A stretch of 64,000 nt of DNA from NCBI RefSeq assembly GCF_027492855.1, contig NZ_JAPUDY010000008.1:62001-126000 (forward strand), in the 5' to 3' direction. The position numbers were made by a program, and so were the translations under genes. Position 1 is the first letter of the stretch, and each line of letters opens with the position of its first letter. This stretch comes from Acidovorax sp. (GTDB lineage: Bacteria > Pseudomonadota > Gammaproteobacteria > Burkholderiales > Burkholderiaceae_C). The notes under the pieces were generated by a model that was not told the DNA's origin, did no database searches, and saw nothing but the letters and a program-made list of their open reading frames with translations. Shown here one piece after another: positions 52,039 through 60,443 of this stretch.

Positions 52039-52593
52039 ATGCATGGAACCGAAGCCCCTTCCGAATGGGTCCGCCGCTGGACCCACCTGATCCCCCCTGG
52101 CAGCACCGCGCTGGACGTGGCCTGTGGCGCGGGCCGCCATTTGCGCTGGCTGCACGGCCAGGGGCACCCGGTGGTGGGCGTCGACCGCTCGGCCGAAGCC
52201 ATTGCGGCCTGCGCCGGGCTGGGCGAGATGGTCTGCGCCGACATCGAGAACGGCCCCTGGCCTTTTGCCGGCCAGCAGTTCGGCGCCGTGGTGGTCACCC
52301 ACTACCTGTGGCGCCCGCTGCTGCCCACCATCGTGGCCAGCGTGGCGCCCGGCGGCGTGCTGATCTACGAAACCTTTGCCCAGGGCAACGAAACCGTGGG
52401 GCGCCCCGCGCGCCCTGAATTCCTGCTCGCGCCCGGTGAATTGCTGGCTGCCTGCCAGGGCCTGCGGGTGGTGGCCTACGAGGACGGGTTCCTGGACGAA
52501 CCCGCGCGTTTCGTGCAACGCATCACGGCCGTGCGGGAACTCTCGCAGCCTGGTGGGCCCTCACGGCATCTTTTGTCCATCGCGGCTAGTTAG
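52039..52593 (+). CDS. Class I SAM-dependent methyltransferase (TehB-like)
   Basis: The 184-residue protein has SAM motif I ALDVACGAGRHLRWLHGQG at about residues 26-44, VVGVDRSAEAIAAC as motif II, and VVVTHYLWRPLLPTIVASVA with APGGVLIYETFAQGNETVGR, typical of short TehB/UbiE-like methyltransferases. Substrate unknown. It directly precedes dapA, a neighbourhood common in Comamonadaceae. Its start codon directly follows repeat copy G, so its translation signal is unusual. Confidence 0.85.
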   Translation: MHGTEAPSEWVRRWTHLIPPGSTALDVACGAGRHLRWLHGQGHPVVGVDRSAEAIAACAGLGEMVCADIENGPWPFAGQQFGAVVVTHYLWRPLLPTIVASVAPGGVLIYETFAQGNETVGRPARPEFLLAPGELLAACQGLRVVAYEDGFLDEPARFVQRITAVRELSQPGGPSRHLLSIAAS

Positions 52594-52623
52594 AATGCTC
52601 TTTTACCGTTTATCACTGCGGAC

Positions 52624-53520
52624 ATGACCTCTTCTTCCGTGCCCCTTACCGGCAGCATCGTCGCCCTCGTCACCCCCATGCACGAGGACGGTAGCGTGGA
52701 CTACCCCGCCCTGCGCAAACTGATCGACTGGCATATCGCCGAAGGCACCGACTGCATCGGCGTGGTGGGCACCACGGGCGAGTCGCCCACGGTCAACGTC
52801 GAAGAACACTGCGAGATCATCCGCGTGGCGGTCGAGCAATCGGCCAAGCGCGTGCCCATCATGGCCGGCTGCGGCGCCAACTCCACGGCCGAGGCCATCG
52901 AGCTGGCCAAGTTCGCGCGCGGCGTGGGGGCTGACAGCCAGCTCCAGGTCGTGCCCTACTACAACAAGCCCACACAAGAGGGCCAGTACCAACACTTCAA
53001 GGCCATTGCGGAAGCCACGGGCGACCTGCCCGTCGTGCTCTACAACGTGCCCGGCCGCTCAGTGGCCGATATGCAGCACGACACCGTGCTGCGCCTGGCC
53101 CAGGTGCCCGGCGTGATCGGCATCAAAGAAGCCACCGGCAACATCGAACGCGCCCAATGGCTCATCCGCGACGTGCCCAAGGGCTTCGCCGTGTACTCGG
53201 GCGATGACCCGACCGCCATCGCCTTGATGCTGTGCGGCGGCCACGGCAACATCAGCGTGACGGCCAACGTGGCCCCGCGCCTGATGCATGAGCTGTGCGT
53301 GGCCGCCCTGGCGGGTGATACCCGCCGCGCCATGGACATCCAGTTCCAACTGATGCCCGTGCACAAAAACCTGTTCGTCGAAGCCAACCCCATCCCGGTC
53401 AAGTGGGCCATGGCCCGCATGGGCCTGTGTGGCGGCACCATGCGCCTGCCCATGACACCGCTGTCCAGCGGCAATGAAGCCATCGTCGAATCCGCGCTGC
53501 GCACCAGCGGCCTGATCTAA
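52624..53520 (+). CDS. dapA: 4-hydroxy-tetrahydrodipicolinate synthase
   Basis: DapA condenses pyruvate and aspartate semialdehyde in the lysine/diaminopimelate pathway. The 298-residue barrel has [17 protein letters not shown] with the catalytic threonine pair (about 50-51), [10 protein letters not shown] with Tyr140, and the Schiff-base lysine Lys168 in [11 protein letters not shown]. It is followed 44 bp later by bamC, the same order as in E. coli dapA-bamC. Confidence 0.96.
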   Translation: MTSSSVPLTGSIVALVTPMHEDGSVDYPALRKLIDWHIAEGTDCIGVVGTTGESPTVNVEEHCEIIRVAVEQSAKRVPIMAGCGANSTAEAIELAKFARGVGADSQLQVVPYYNKPTQEGQYQHFKAIAEATGDLPVVLYNVPGRSVADMQHDTVLRLAQVPGVIGIKEATGNIERAQWLIRDVPKGFAVYSGDDPTAIALMLCGGHGNISVTANVAPRLMHELCVAALAGDTRRAMDIQFQLMPVHKNLFVEANPIPVKWAMARMGLCGGTMRLPMTPLSSGNEAIVESALRTSGLI

Positions 53521-53564
53521 TCCGGGCCGCGCCCGGCTCCCTGAGACACTTCGAGGATTTCCGC

Positions 53565-54659
53565 GTGAAAGCTGCTACCACCCGCCTGAGCCTGTTGGCC
53601 CTCGCCATGGCCCTGTCTGCCTGCTCCACCCTGGAAGGCGACAAGATCGACTACAAGAGCGCCGCCAAGGGCTCGACCCTGGAAGTCCCTCCGGACCTGA
53701 CCCAACTCTCGCGCGACTCCCGCTACACCGTCCCTGGGGGCACCGTTTCGGCCGCCGCCATGCAGGCCGGCCAGGCGGCCCAGCCGTCGAGCACGGCCAA
53801 TGCCGCTGCCGTGCAACTGGGCGACGTGCGCATCGAGCGCGACGGCAACCAGCGCTGGCTGGTGGTCAACCGCCCCGCCGACAAACTGTGGGAGCCCGTG
53901 CGCGACTTCTGGCAGGAAAACGGATTCAACCTGGCCCAGGCCGAGGTCAACGTGGGCATCATGGAAACCGACTGGGCCGAGAACCGCGCCAAACTGCCGC
54001 AGGACTTCATCCGTGCCACCGTCGGCAAGCTCCTGGATTCGCTGTACTCCACCGGTGAGCGCGACAAGTTCCGCACCCGCCTGGAGCGCAATGCCAATGG
54101 CGGCACCGAGATCTACATCACCCACCGCGGGCTGATCGAGGTTTACGGCAATGTGTCCAAGGACAGCACGGTCTGGCAACCCCGCCCCTCCGACCCCGAG
54201 CTGGAAACCGAATTCCTGCGCCGCCTCATGGTCAAGCTGGGCGTGAGCCAGGAGCAATCCAAGGCCATCGCCGCCGTCCCCGCCCCACGCGCGCAAACGG
54301 CCCGCATGGCCACGGTCAACAACGTGCCCGTGGTCCAGATCGACGAGGGCTTTGACCGCGCATGGCGCCGCGTAGGCCTGGCGCTGGACCGCACCGGCTT
54401 CACGGTGGAAGACCGCAACCGCAACGAAGGCACCTACTTTGTGCGCTACGTGGCCCCCAATACCGACAAGAAGGAGCCTGGTTTCTTCGGCAAGCTGTTC
54501 AACAGCTCTGCGGCCGCAACGCCACCGCTGAAGTACCGCATCGTCGTGCGCAGCGAAGGCCAGTCCACCACGGTATCGGTGCTCAACGAAGCCGGAGCCC
54601 CCGAAGCATCGGCCAACGCCGAACGCATCGTGCGCGTGATCACCGACGACCTGAAGTAA
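53565..54659 (+). CDS. bamC: Outer membrane protein assembly factor BamC
   Basis: Translation starts at a GTG (53565) with GAGG 8 bases upstream. The 364-residue product has a lipoprotein signal peptide with lipobox LSAC (ALAMALSACST). An unstructured N-terminal stretch follows (KGSTLEVPPDLTQLSRDSRY, the segment that in E. coli binds BamD), then two helix-grip domains (LVVNRPADKLWEPVRDFWQE and VVQIDEGFDRAWRRVGLALD). BamC is an accessory lipoprotein of the BAM complex at the outer membrane. Position after dapA supports the call. Confidence 0.92.
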   Translation: MKAATTRLSLLALAMALSACSTLEGDKIDYKSAAKGSTLEVPPDLTQLSRDSRYTVPGGTVSAAAMQAGQAAQPSSTANAAAVQLGDVRIERDGNQRWLVVNRPADKLWEPVRDFWQENGFNLAQAEVNVGIMETDWAENRAKLPQDFIRATVGKLLDSLYSTGERDKFRTRLERNANGGTEIYITHRGLIEVYGNVSKDSTVWQPRPSDPELETEFLRRLMVKLGVSQEQSKAIAAVPAPRAQTARMATVNNVPVVQIDEGFDRAWRRVGLALDRTGFTVEDRNRNEGTYFVRYVAPNTDKKEPGFFGKLFNSSAAATPPLKYRIVVRSEGQSTTVSVLNEAGAPEASANAERIVRVITDDLK

Positions 54660-54692
54660 CAGCCAAAGAGAACAGGCAAAACGCCAGCACAC

Positions 54693-54735
54693 CACCCTGC
54701 CCAGGGCTCCAAGCCCCCGGCAGGGTGTGTTTTTT
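54693..54735 (+). terminator. Rho-independent terminator of dapA-bamC
   Basis: CACCCTGCC (54693-54701) pairs with GGCAGGGTG (54719-54727), with inner pairing GGGCT/AGCCC, followed by a T run at 54730-54735. It lies 33 bp after the bamC stop and 20 bp before the next gene. Confidence 0.9.
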
Positions 54736-54752
54736 CCGGCTGCCACCATTCC

Positions 54753-55538
54753 ATGCTGCGCTTCAAGAATCTGGGCAGTGGCAGCACGGGCAACGCCACC
54801 ATCGTCGAAGGCCGCAGCGGCACACAGGTGCACCGACTGCTGATCGACTGTGGCTTCGGCGTCCGCCAACTGCAAGCCCGGCTGGCTAAGGCCGAGCTAC
54901 AGCCCGAAGACCTCGACGCCGTCTTCATCACCCACGAGCATTCCGACCACATCGGCTGCGCACAGGCGCTGGCGGTGCGCTACCGCATCCCTGTGTGGAT
55001 GAGCGAAGGCACCCATGCCGCCCTGGGCGCCCCTGATTTTGACGGGCTGCTGCGCATGGCGCACGACATGCAAGGCATTGATCTGGGCACCTTCCAGGCA
55101 CTGCCCTTCACGGTGCCGCACGATGCACGAGAGCCCCTGCAACTGCGGTGTTCCGATGGGGCGGCCCACCTGGCCGTCCTGACTGACCTCGGGCATGCCA
55201 GCACCCATGTGTTGCAACAACTGCATGGCTGCCACGCGCTCATGATCGAGGCCAATCACGACCCCAACATGCTGCAGGCCTCACGCTACCCGCCATTTCT
55301 CAAACGCCGGGTCGCAGGCCCTTATGGTCACCTCGCCAATGCAGCCACGGCAGAGATTCTGCGGGCCGTGCAGCACGCAGGCCTGCGGCATGTGGTGGCA
55401 GCGCACCTGAGCGCCAGGAACAACACCCCGAGCCTGGCGCAACAGGCCCTGGCAGACGCACTGGGGTGGGCATTAGAGGCCATCGCCGTGGCCGATCCAG
55501 TCCATGGCACGAACTGGCAACGTGTGAACGGGCACTGA
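54753..55538 (+). CDS. MBL-fold metallo-hydrolase (YycJ-like)
   Basis: The 261-residue protein begins MLRFKNLGSGSTGNATIVEG, typical of the YycJ/WalJ group. The zinc-binding motif is FITHEHSDHIGCAQAL (H-x-H-x-D-H). Further metal ligands are in LTDLGHAS and MIEANHD, and the C-terminal His is in VVAAHLSARNNTP. The family acts as 5'-3' exonuclease-like or phosphodiesterase enzymes, possibly in DNA repair; the exact substrate is not set by sequence. It is monocistronic after the bamC terminator. Confidence 0.88.
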   Translation: MLRFKNLGSGSTGNATIVEGRSGTQVHRLLIDCGFGVRQLQARLAKAELQPEDLDAVFITHEHSDHIGCAQALAVRYRIPVWMSEGTHAALGAPDFDGLLRMAHDMQGIDLGTFQALPFTVPHDAREPLQLRCSDGAAHLAVLTDLGHASTHVLQQLHGCHALMIEANHDPNMLQASRYPPFLKRRVAGPYGHLANAATAEILRAVQHAGLRHVVAAHLSARNNTPSLAQQALADALGWALEAIAVADPVHGTNWQRVNGH

Positions 55539-56141
55539 CTCGGATATTTTTTCGCGCTTGTCTGCAGAGATGCCAGATTGCGTATGAGGCCTGCGCCAAG
55601 GCCGCGCGCAGCCTTGATGTCAGACCGGGGCACAGCCCGGTCCACCCAACTATCTGCAACGCGCCAATGCCTTTGCGATGCAAGCGCGCGACCCGCTTGC
55701 ACCTCTCTCACGCAACGTCCCGCGAATACCCAAGTGCCCCTTCTTTTCTCATGATTTTCGAAATCATGCAAGCCACAAGAATTCACGAATCAATCCTCCA
55801 GCGTCGATAGGATTCCCTTGCCGCTGTTCCTTGCGCGTACGCAATGAACGGTGGATGGAGAACCCCGTACACCTCTTGCCGAGAGATTCCAGTCTTATGA
55901 GCGACGTCATTTTGGAGACCACAAGTCAAACCAAAAAAAGCAGGGGCTTGACTGCCTTGAGCGCCATACAGCTGCTGGCTGAGGTGGCGTTGAACATCTG
56001 CCCCAGGGCAGTCAGCACGCTGGACATCGCAGCCACACCGCTCATACCCAATGGGTTGCCGTGCGACTAGGGCGGGCCTATCCAGTCGGCAATGTTCGTT
56101 TTCCTTCGTTTTCTTTCACGACACCCTCAGGAGACAAACCC
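55539..56141. other. Gene-free region with a decayed livG-like start
   Basis: No intact gene is recognised in this 600-bp gap. It contains a 7-bp-stem hairpin (GACCGGG/CCCGGTC at 55623-55642, no T run), a pseudogene fragment at 55897-56070, and the promoter and ribosome binding site (AGGAG 8 bases before the ATG) of the substrate-binding protein gene. Confidence 0.55.
55897..56070 (+). pseudogene. Relic of an ABC transporter ATPase gene (livG-like N terminus)
   Basis: The 57-codon frame begins MSDVILETTSQTKKSRGLTA. Branched-chain amino acid ABC ATPases begin in very similar fashion (MSDVILxTxxLTKEFRGFTA), about 14 of 26 positions agreeing with my recollection of the family. Later TPLIPNGLPCD resembles HALIGPNGAGKT around the Walker A loop, but the glycine-lysine core is lost and a stop follows. 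It lies just ahead of an intact LivK-type gene, so it is probably what remains of a deleted transporter operon. Confidence 0.5.
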
Positions 56142-57338
56142 ATGAAGAAACAACTCAAAGCACTGGCGCTGATGCTGGGCGCCGCGGGCCTGGCCACCTC
56201 GGCTGCGCACGCACAGGACAAACTCAAGATCGGGTTCATCACCGACATGTCCAGCCTGTATGCCGACGTAGAAGGCAAAAACGGCGCCGTGGCCATTCAG
56301 ATGGCCATTGACGATTTCGGCGGCAAAGTGCTGGGCATGCCCATCGAACTGCTCACCGCTGACCATCAAAACAAGGCCGACATTGCAGCCTCGAAGGCCC
56401 GCGAGTGGATCGACACCCAAGGGGTGACCCTGCTGTTTGGCGGCTCCAACTCCGGCACGGCGCTGGCGTCTGTGAAGGTGGCTGCCGAGAAGAAGCGCAT
56501 CTACATCAACAATGCAGCAGCCAGCTCGGCATTGACCAACGAGCAATGCACGCCCTACACCGTGCACTACGCCTACGATACCGTCGCACTGGCCAAGGGC
56601 ACGGGCTCGGCGGTTGTGGATACCGGCGGCAAAAGCTGGTACTTCCTGACTGCAGACTACGCCTTCGGCCACGCCCTCGAAGCCGACACCAGTGCAGTGG
56701 TCAAGGCCAAGGGCGGCACCGTGTTGGGCTCCGTGCGCCATCCGCTGAATGCGTCTGACTTCTCGTCCTTCCTGTTGCAGGCACAAAGCTCCAAGGCACA
56801 GGTGCTGGGTCTGGCCACCGCCGGTGGTGACACCATCAACGCCATCAAGGCCGCCAAGGAATTCGGCATCAACAAGAGCATGAGGGTCACCGGCCTGCTG
56901 GTCTTCATCACCGACGTGCACAGCCTGGGCCTGCGCAGCACCGAAGGCCTTCAGTTCACCACCAGCTGGTACTGGGATCTGAATGACGAAACCCGCAAGT
57001 TCGCGGCCCGCTTCTTCGAGAAGACCAAGCGCATGCCTTCCGAAATTCAGGCGGCTGACTACTCCGCCGCCATGAACTACCTCAAGGCCGTGGAAGCCGC
57101 CAAGACGGTGGACGCCGACAAGGTCATGGCCACCTGGCGCGGCATGAAGATGGACGACTTCTTCGGTTCGGGCCAGATCCGCGCCGACGGCCGTTACGTG
57201 CACGACATGTACTTGATGGAAGTGAAGAAGCCTTCCGAATCCACCAAGCCTTGGGACTACTACAAGCTCGTCAAGAAGCTGCCCGGCGACCAGGTGTTCA
57301 CCACCAAAGCCGAGAGCAAGTGCGCGCTCTGGAAGTAA
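56142..57338 (+). CDS. ABC transporter substrate-binding protein (LivK-type)
   Basis: The ATG at 56142 (AGGAG 8 bases upstream) gives 398 residues with a signal peptide (LALMLGAAGLATSAAHA, cleavage before QDKL). The mature protein starts KLKIGFITDMSSLYADVEGK, typical of Peripla_BP_6 proteins for branched-chain amino acids, amides or aromatic acids. VTLLFGGSNSGTALASVKVA and FLTADYAFGHALEADTSAVV also fit. No permease or ATPase gene follows, and only a livG-like relic precedes, so it must work with a transporter encoded elsewhere or is an orphan. Confidence 0.88.
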   Translation: MKKQLKALALMLGAAGLATSAAHAQDKLKIGFITDMSSLYADVEGKNGAVAIQMAIDDFGGKVLGMPIELLTADHQNKADIAASKAREWIDTQGVTLLFGGSNSGTALASVKVAAEKKRIYINNAAASSALTNEQCTPYTVHYAYDTVALAKGTGSAVVDTGGKSWYFLTADYAFGHALEADTSAVVKAKGGTVLGSVRHPLNASDFSSFLLQAQSSKAQVLGLATAGGDTINAIKAAKEFGINKSMRVTGLLVFITDVHSLGLRSTEGLQFTTSWYWDLNDETRKFAARFFEKTKRMPSEIQAADYSAAMNYLKAVEAAKTVDADKVMATWRGMKMDDFFGSGQIRADGRYVHDMYLMEVKKPSESTKPWDYYKLVKKLPGDQVFTTKAESKCALWK

Positions 57339-57516
57339 TTTCCTCTCCCTGAATCACCGCCCGTCGTGGTCAGTCTTTTGGGACTCCACGATGGGGCGAG
57401 CGTGAAACTCATTGGAGTGCAGCGCGGGGTGCTACGCGCTGTTGCACCTGCCCGCATGGGCTGACGCCCTTGCGCAGAGTGCAAGCTTCTCCCTTACCGG
57501 ATGCACCATGAAAAAA

Positions 57517-57539
57517 GCCCCGACCTTGCGGTACGGGGC
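57517..57539 (-). terminator. Rho-independent terminator of the Ala/Pro-rich lipoprotein gene
   Basis: On the minus strand GCCCCGTACC pairs with GGTCGGGGC (one bulge) around a GCAA loop and is followed by TTTTTT, about 45 bp after the stop at 57584. Confidence 0.88.
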
Positions 57540-57583
57540 CTTGGCATGGGCCGGCTGAACACCGACCCAGGGCGTGCAGCAAA

Positions 57584-57862
57584 TTACTTGGCCGCGGAAG
57601 CAGCGCCGGTAGCGGCTGCGGCAGCTGCGTCAGCAGCAGCCTTGGCGGCGTCAACAACTGGAGCGGCAGCGTCAGCAGCAGGCGCGGCGGCGGGAGCCGT
57701 TGCGTCGGAGGCAGTAGGAGCGGCGGGTTCTGCAGGAGCGGGGGCTGCGGCAGGGGCTTCCACAGGTGCGGGAGCTGGTGCTGGAGCGGGTTCTTCCTTC
57801 TTGCCACAAGCGGCGAGTGCAGCAGCAGCGATCAGGGCGGCCAGAACGAGAGAGTTCTTCAT
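57584..57862 (-). CDS. Small Ala/Pro-rich lipoprotein (92 aa)
   Basis: From the ATG at 57862 (AGGA 8 bases upstream) the protein has a lipoprotein signal peptide with lipobox LAAC (LIAAAALAACGKKEE). The mature part is entirely Ala/Pro/Asp/Lys low complexity (PAPAPAPVEAPAAAPAP, then DAAKAAADAAAAAAT repeats). Such proteins are common in Burkholderiales and may be extended outer-membrane tethers, but no function is known to me. It has its own terminator (57517-57539) and a long upstream region with a clear palindrome (57998-58015). Confidence 0.8.
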   Translation of the reverse strand: MKNSLVLAALIAAAALAACGKKEEPAPAPAPAPVEAPAAAPAPAEPAAPTASDATAPAAAPAADAAAPVVDAAKAAADAAAAAATGAASAAK

Positions 57863-57997
57863 TTCGATTTTCCTATTTGGAGAGACAACAGAATCTTGAA
57901 AAGCCACGGCGTCAGGCTTACCGAAGCCCAGATACGCATTGGCACAATGCACTTGGTTTGCACCTGTTTTTGGCGCAACTGCGGATTATATTGATAT

Positions 57998-58015
57998 TTA
58001 GTCAATACTGACTAA
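57998..58015. promoter_or_regulatory. 18-bp palindrome upstream of the lipoprotein gene
   Basis: TTAGTCAATACTGACTAA is a perfect inverted repeat with 7-bp arms and a 4-bp spacer in AT-rich DNA about 136 bp before the lipoprotein start codon. Shape and position suggest an operator for a dimeric regulator; none can be named. Confidence 0.4.
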
Positions 58016-58122
58016 CACTGACGAAAGCTTTACACCTGCTTGCTTTGCGCAAAGCGTGCAATGACATGTTGCTCATGCCACACAGGCGAACACAGGCGCG
58101 CAGACAGCGAACAGGTGAGCAG

Positions 58123-58644
58123 CTACAGGCCCAGCGTGGTCGAGGGAAAACCGGGCGTGCTTTTGCTGCGCACCCATTCATCGAGCGATTCACGCAGCAG
58201 CACCCTGCGATCGGGCTCGCTGCCCGTCACCCCCACGCAGCGCTCCGGATCCAGCCGGTGCATCACCCATTGGGGTGACCAAAACGCGCTGGGCAGGTCC
58301 AGCGGGTCGGCCGACGGGCTGCGGCGGCAGGTGATGATGTGGTCCCAGGTGCCACGCCAACGCACAAACCGCGCGTGTCGTCGAATCACATCGTCATAGC
58401 TGCAAGCCAGCATAGTGAGCCGTCGGCCACTGCGGGCCCAGTCCTGCAACGCCTCGGCCACAGCGCGCTCACCCAGCGGCCAATCATGGAAATGGGCGTC
58501 GCTGATGAATATCTCCTGCCACCCGTCTCTGGCAGCCGTGGCAAAAGCATCACGCACCATCTGCTGAAACACTTCCCGACCGCTAAAACGTCCGGTGGGC
58601 AAACTGCGCAACGGTTCGGCAGGGGCGGCGGCCAGGTCAGTCAT
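58123..58644 (-). CDS. Conserved hypothetical protein downstream of the L16 hydroxylase gene
   Basis: The ATG at 58644 (AGGAG 6 bases upstream) gives 173 residues. Visible blocks are GREVFQQMVRDAFATAARDG, IFISDAHFHDWPLGERAVAE and RWRGTWDHIITCRRSPSADP, with no signal peptide or TM. The layout, with a strand followed by HFHDWPLGE and a second RxxRF segment, is like phospholipase-D-type or DUF-type folds, but the catalytic HKD pair is absent. It begins 13 bp after the oxygenase gene on the same strand, so the two form an operon. Function unknown. Confidence 0.7.
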   Translation of the reverse strand: MTDLAAAPAEPLRSLPTGRFSGREVFQQMVRDAFATAARDGWQEIFISDAHFHDWPLGERAVAEALQDWARSGRRLTMLACSYDDVIRRHARFVRWRGTWDHIITCRRSPSADPLDLPSAFWSPQWVMHRLDPERCVGVTGSEPDRRVLLRESLDEWVRSKSTPGFPSTTLGL

Positions 58645-58657
58645 CACGGTCTCCTGA

Positions 58658-59788
58658 TCAGCCCCGGTCTGCCCATACATGGGCCCAGCCCGCGTCGCAC
58701 CACGAGGAAAGCAACTCCAGCGCATCGTCGCTGGCGCGGGCCAGCTCGCGCGCTGTCAGTTGGCGCTCGTCGGCCAGGCGCCGCATCAGAGTGGCGTCGC
58801 GCCCTGATGCTCGATAACTTTCGCCGTTGATGAAGATGTGTTGCGCGTCATACATCATGCGGCTCTTGCGGTCCAGGCGCACGCCCTCCAGCATCACCCC
58901 GGCATCGCCAGGCGCGAACCACACGTTCGACTTGGGCTCGGTGAGGTATTCACCCAGTGCACGCTCCAGCACCAGGGGTTGCGCCAGCGCACGGGCGAGT
59001 GCTTCGCGGGCAAAGCCGTGCAGCTTTGCAGGAATAGCGGCCGGGTGCGCCACCGCCTCCTGGCCAGCGTCGCGGTACAGCAAGGGCTTGTCGTCATCGC
59101 CCGCGTCTTCCGCCAGACGCACCAGTAGCTCTTGTGCCAGCTCCGCGCGCGACGGAACCTTGAAGCCGATGGAATACGTCATGCACTCGCCTTCGGCGAT
59201 CCCGTCGTGGGCATAGCCCGGCGGCAAGTACAACATGTCGCCCGGCTCCAGCACATGCTCTTCTTCAGGCTCGAACTGCGCCAGCACCTTCAGAGGAATA
59301 TCGTCGCGCAGCGTCAGGTCTTTCTGGCGGCCGATGCGCCAGCGCCGCTTGCCATGGGCCTGCAGCAAAAAGACATCGTAACTGTCGAAATGTGGCCCCA
59401 CACCGCCGCCGTTGGTGGCGTAGCTGATCATGAGATCGTCCAGCCGGGCCTCGGGCACAAAACGGAACTGCTGCATCAGCGCATGCACGGCGTCGTTGTG
59501 CAGGTCCACGCCCTGTACCAGCAAGGTCCAGTCCGGCTGCTGCAACGCGGGCAGCGCACGGCGGCTGAAAGGCCCGTGGCGCAGTTTCCACGCACCTTTG
59601 ACCAACTGCACCAGCCGCGACTCCACCCCCTCCTCAGCCGCCAGCGCAAACAGCTCGGATCGCAACACGGGCGGCGCAAACTGCGGGATGGCCTGGCGCA
59701 CCAGCAGGGGTTTCTTCTGCCAGTGGCGGCGCATGAATTGCGCGGGGGTTAGGCCGCCGAGCAGGGTAAGGGGTTGCTGGGTATCCAT
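58658..59788 (-). CDS. roxA: Cupin/JmjC-type ribosomal protein L16 arginine hydroxylase (RoxA-like)
   Basis: The frame is open to 60178, but the ATG at 59788 gives 376 residues, close to E. coli RoxA/YcfD (373), and begins MDTQQPLTLLGGLTPAQFMR. The JmjC/cupin core has GPHFDSYDVFLLQAHGKRRW with metal ligands His133 and Asp135 and YLPPGYAHDGIAEG with His194. The enzyme is an Fe(II)/2-oxoglutarate oxygenase that hydroxylates an arginine of ribosomal protein uL16. The acidic loop DIPLKVLAQFEPEEEHVLEP also fits. It is divergent from the FKBP gene 55 bp away. Confidence 0.9.
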   Translation of the reverse strand: MDTQQPLTLLGGLTPAQFMRRHWQKKPLLVRQAIPQFAPPVLRSELFALAAEEGVESRLVQLVKGAWKLRHGPFSRRALPALQQPDWTLLVQGVDLHNDAVHALMQQFRFVPEARLDDLMISYATNGGGVGPHFDSYDVFLLQAHGKRRWRIGRQKDLTLRDDIPLKVLAQFEPEEEHVLEPGDMLYLPPGYAHDGIAEGECMTYSIGFKVPSRAELAQELLVRLAEDAGDDDKPLLYRDAGQEAVAHPAAIPAKLHGFAREALARALAQPLVLERALGEYLTEPKSNVWFAPGDAGVMLEGVRLDRKSRMMYDAQHIFINGESYRASGRDATLMRRLADERQLTARELARASDDALELLSSWCDAGWAHVWADRG

Positions 59789-59843
59789 GAGAAAAAACTT
59801 TGCCCGTTTGCAGGGCTGTTGGTCGAACTGCGACAATTCTCCT

Positions 59844-60368
59844 ATGGAAATTACTGAACAATGTGTGGTTGCTTTGACCTGGGTCTTGAAAGACACGCTG
59901 GGCGAGGAGCTTGACGTGCTCGACGAGCCCGTGGAATTCCTGGTCGGTGGCGATGATCTCCTGCCCCGCATCGAGGAGGCCCTGCAGGGCCACGGCCCCG
60001 GCGCCACGCTGGCGCTGCACCTGGAGCCCGAGGATGCCTTTGGCGACTTCAACGACCAATTGCTGTTTCTGGAGCCGCGCACGCTGTTCCCCGCAGAAAT
60101 CGAAGAGGGTATGACGTTTGACGGCATGGCCTTGCCCGAAGGCTGCAACCCGGACGCCCCGCGCACCGCCCTGTACACCGTGGCCGAGATCTACCCCGAG
60201 CATGTGGTGCTGGACGGGAACCACCCGCTGGCGGGCATCGCGCTGCGCCTGCAACTGACGGTGCAGGCCGTGCGCGAAGCCACCGAGGAAGAAATTGGCC
60301 GTGGCACAGCCGGCACCGGTTTCTTTCGCGTGCAGCCCCAGGCGCCCGGCAACTCGCTGCTGCACTGA
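59844..60368 (+). CDS. FKBP-type peptidyl-prolyl isomerase (SlyD/FkpB-like)
   Basis: The ATG at 59844 gives 174 residues with the SlyD-type layout. The FKBP half starts CVVALTWVLKDTLGEELDVL (truncated active loop), LEFLVGGDD-like residues read VEFLVGGDDLLPRIEEALQG, and the flap domain has HLEPEDAFGDFNDQLLFLEP. A second FKBP part holds NHPLAGIALRLQLTVQAV, the usual NHPLAG motif. There is no His-rich C-terminal metal tail as in SlyD. The upstream frame is not needed. It catalyses proline isomerisation and acts as a chaperone in the cytoplasm. Confidence 0.88.
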   Translation: MEITEQCVVALTWVLKDTLGEELDVLDEPVEFLVGGDDLLPRIEEALQGHGPGATLALHLEPEDAFGDFNDQLLFLEPRTLFPAEIEEGMTFDGMALPEGCNPDAPRTALYTVAEIYPEHVVLDGNHPLAGIALRLQLTVQAVREATEEEIGRGTAGTGFFRVQPQAPGNSLLH

Positions 60369-60385
60369 GCCTTCAACGCAAAAAC

Positions 60386-60413
60386 GGGCGCTCTGACCAA
60401 AATCAGAGCGCCC
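60386..60413 (-). terminator. Hairpin between converging FKBP and lipoprotein genes
   Basis: GGGCGCTCTGA and TCAGAGCGCCC form a perfect 11-bp stem. On the minus strand it is followed by GTTTTTG, so it suits the lipoprotein gene ending at 60444; on the plus strand there is no T run. Confidence 0.75.
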
Positions 60414-60443
60414 GCACAAGCCGTCGCAGCGCGGCTATTCAGG

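Noticed and set aside
55328..55786. 152-codon minus-strand frame after the MBL-fold gene
   Set aside because: More than a third overlaps the well-supported hydrolase antisense, and no motif is seen in the rest.
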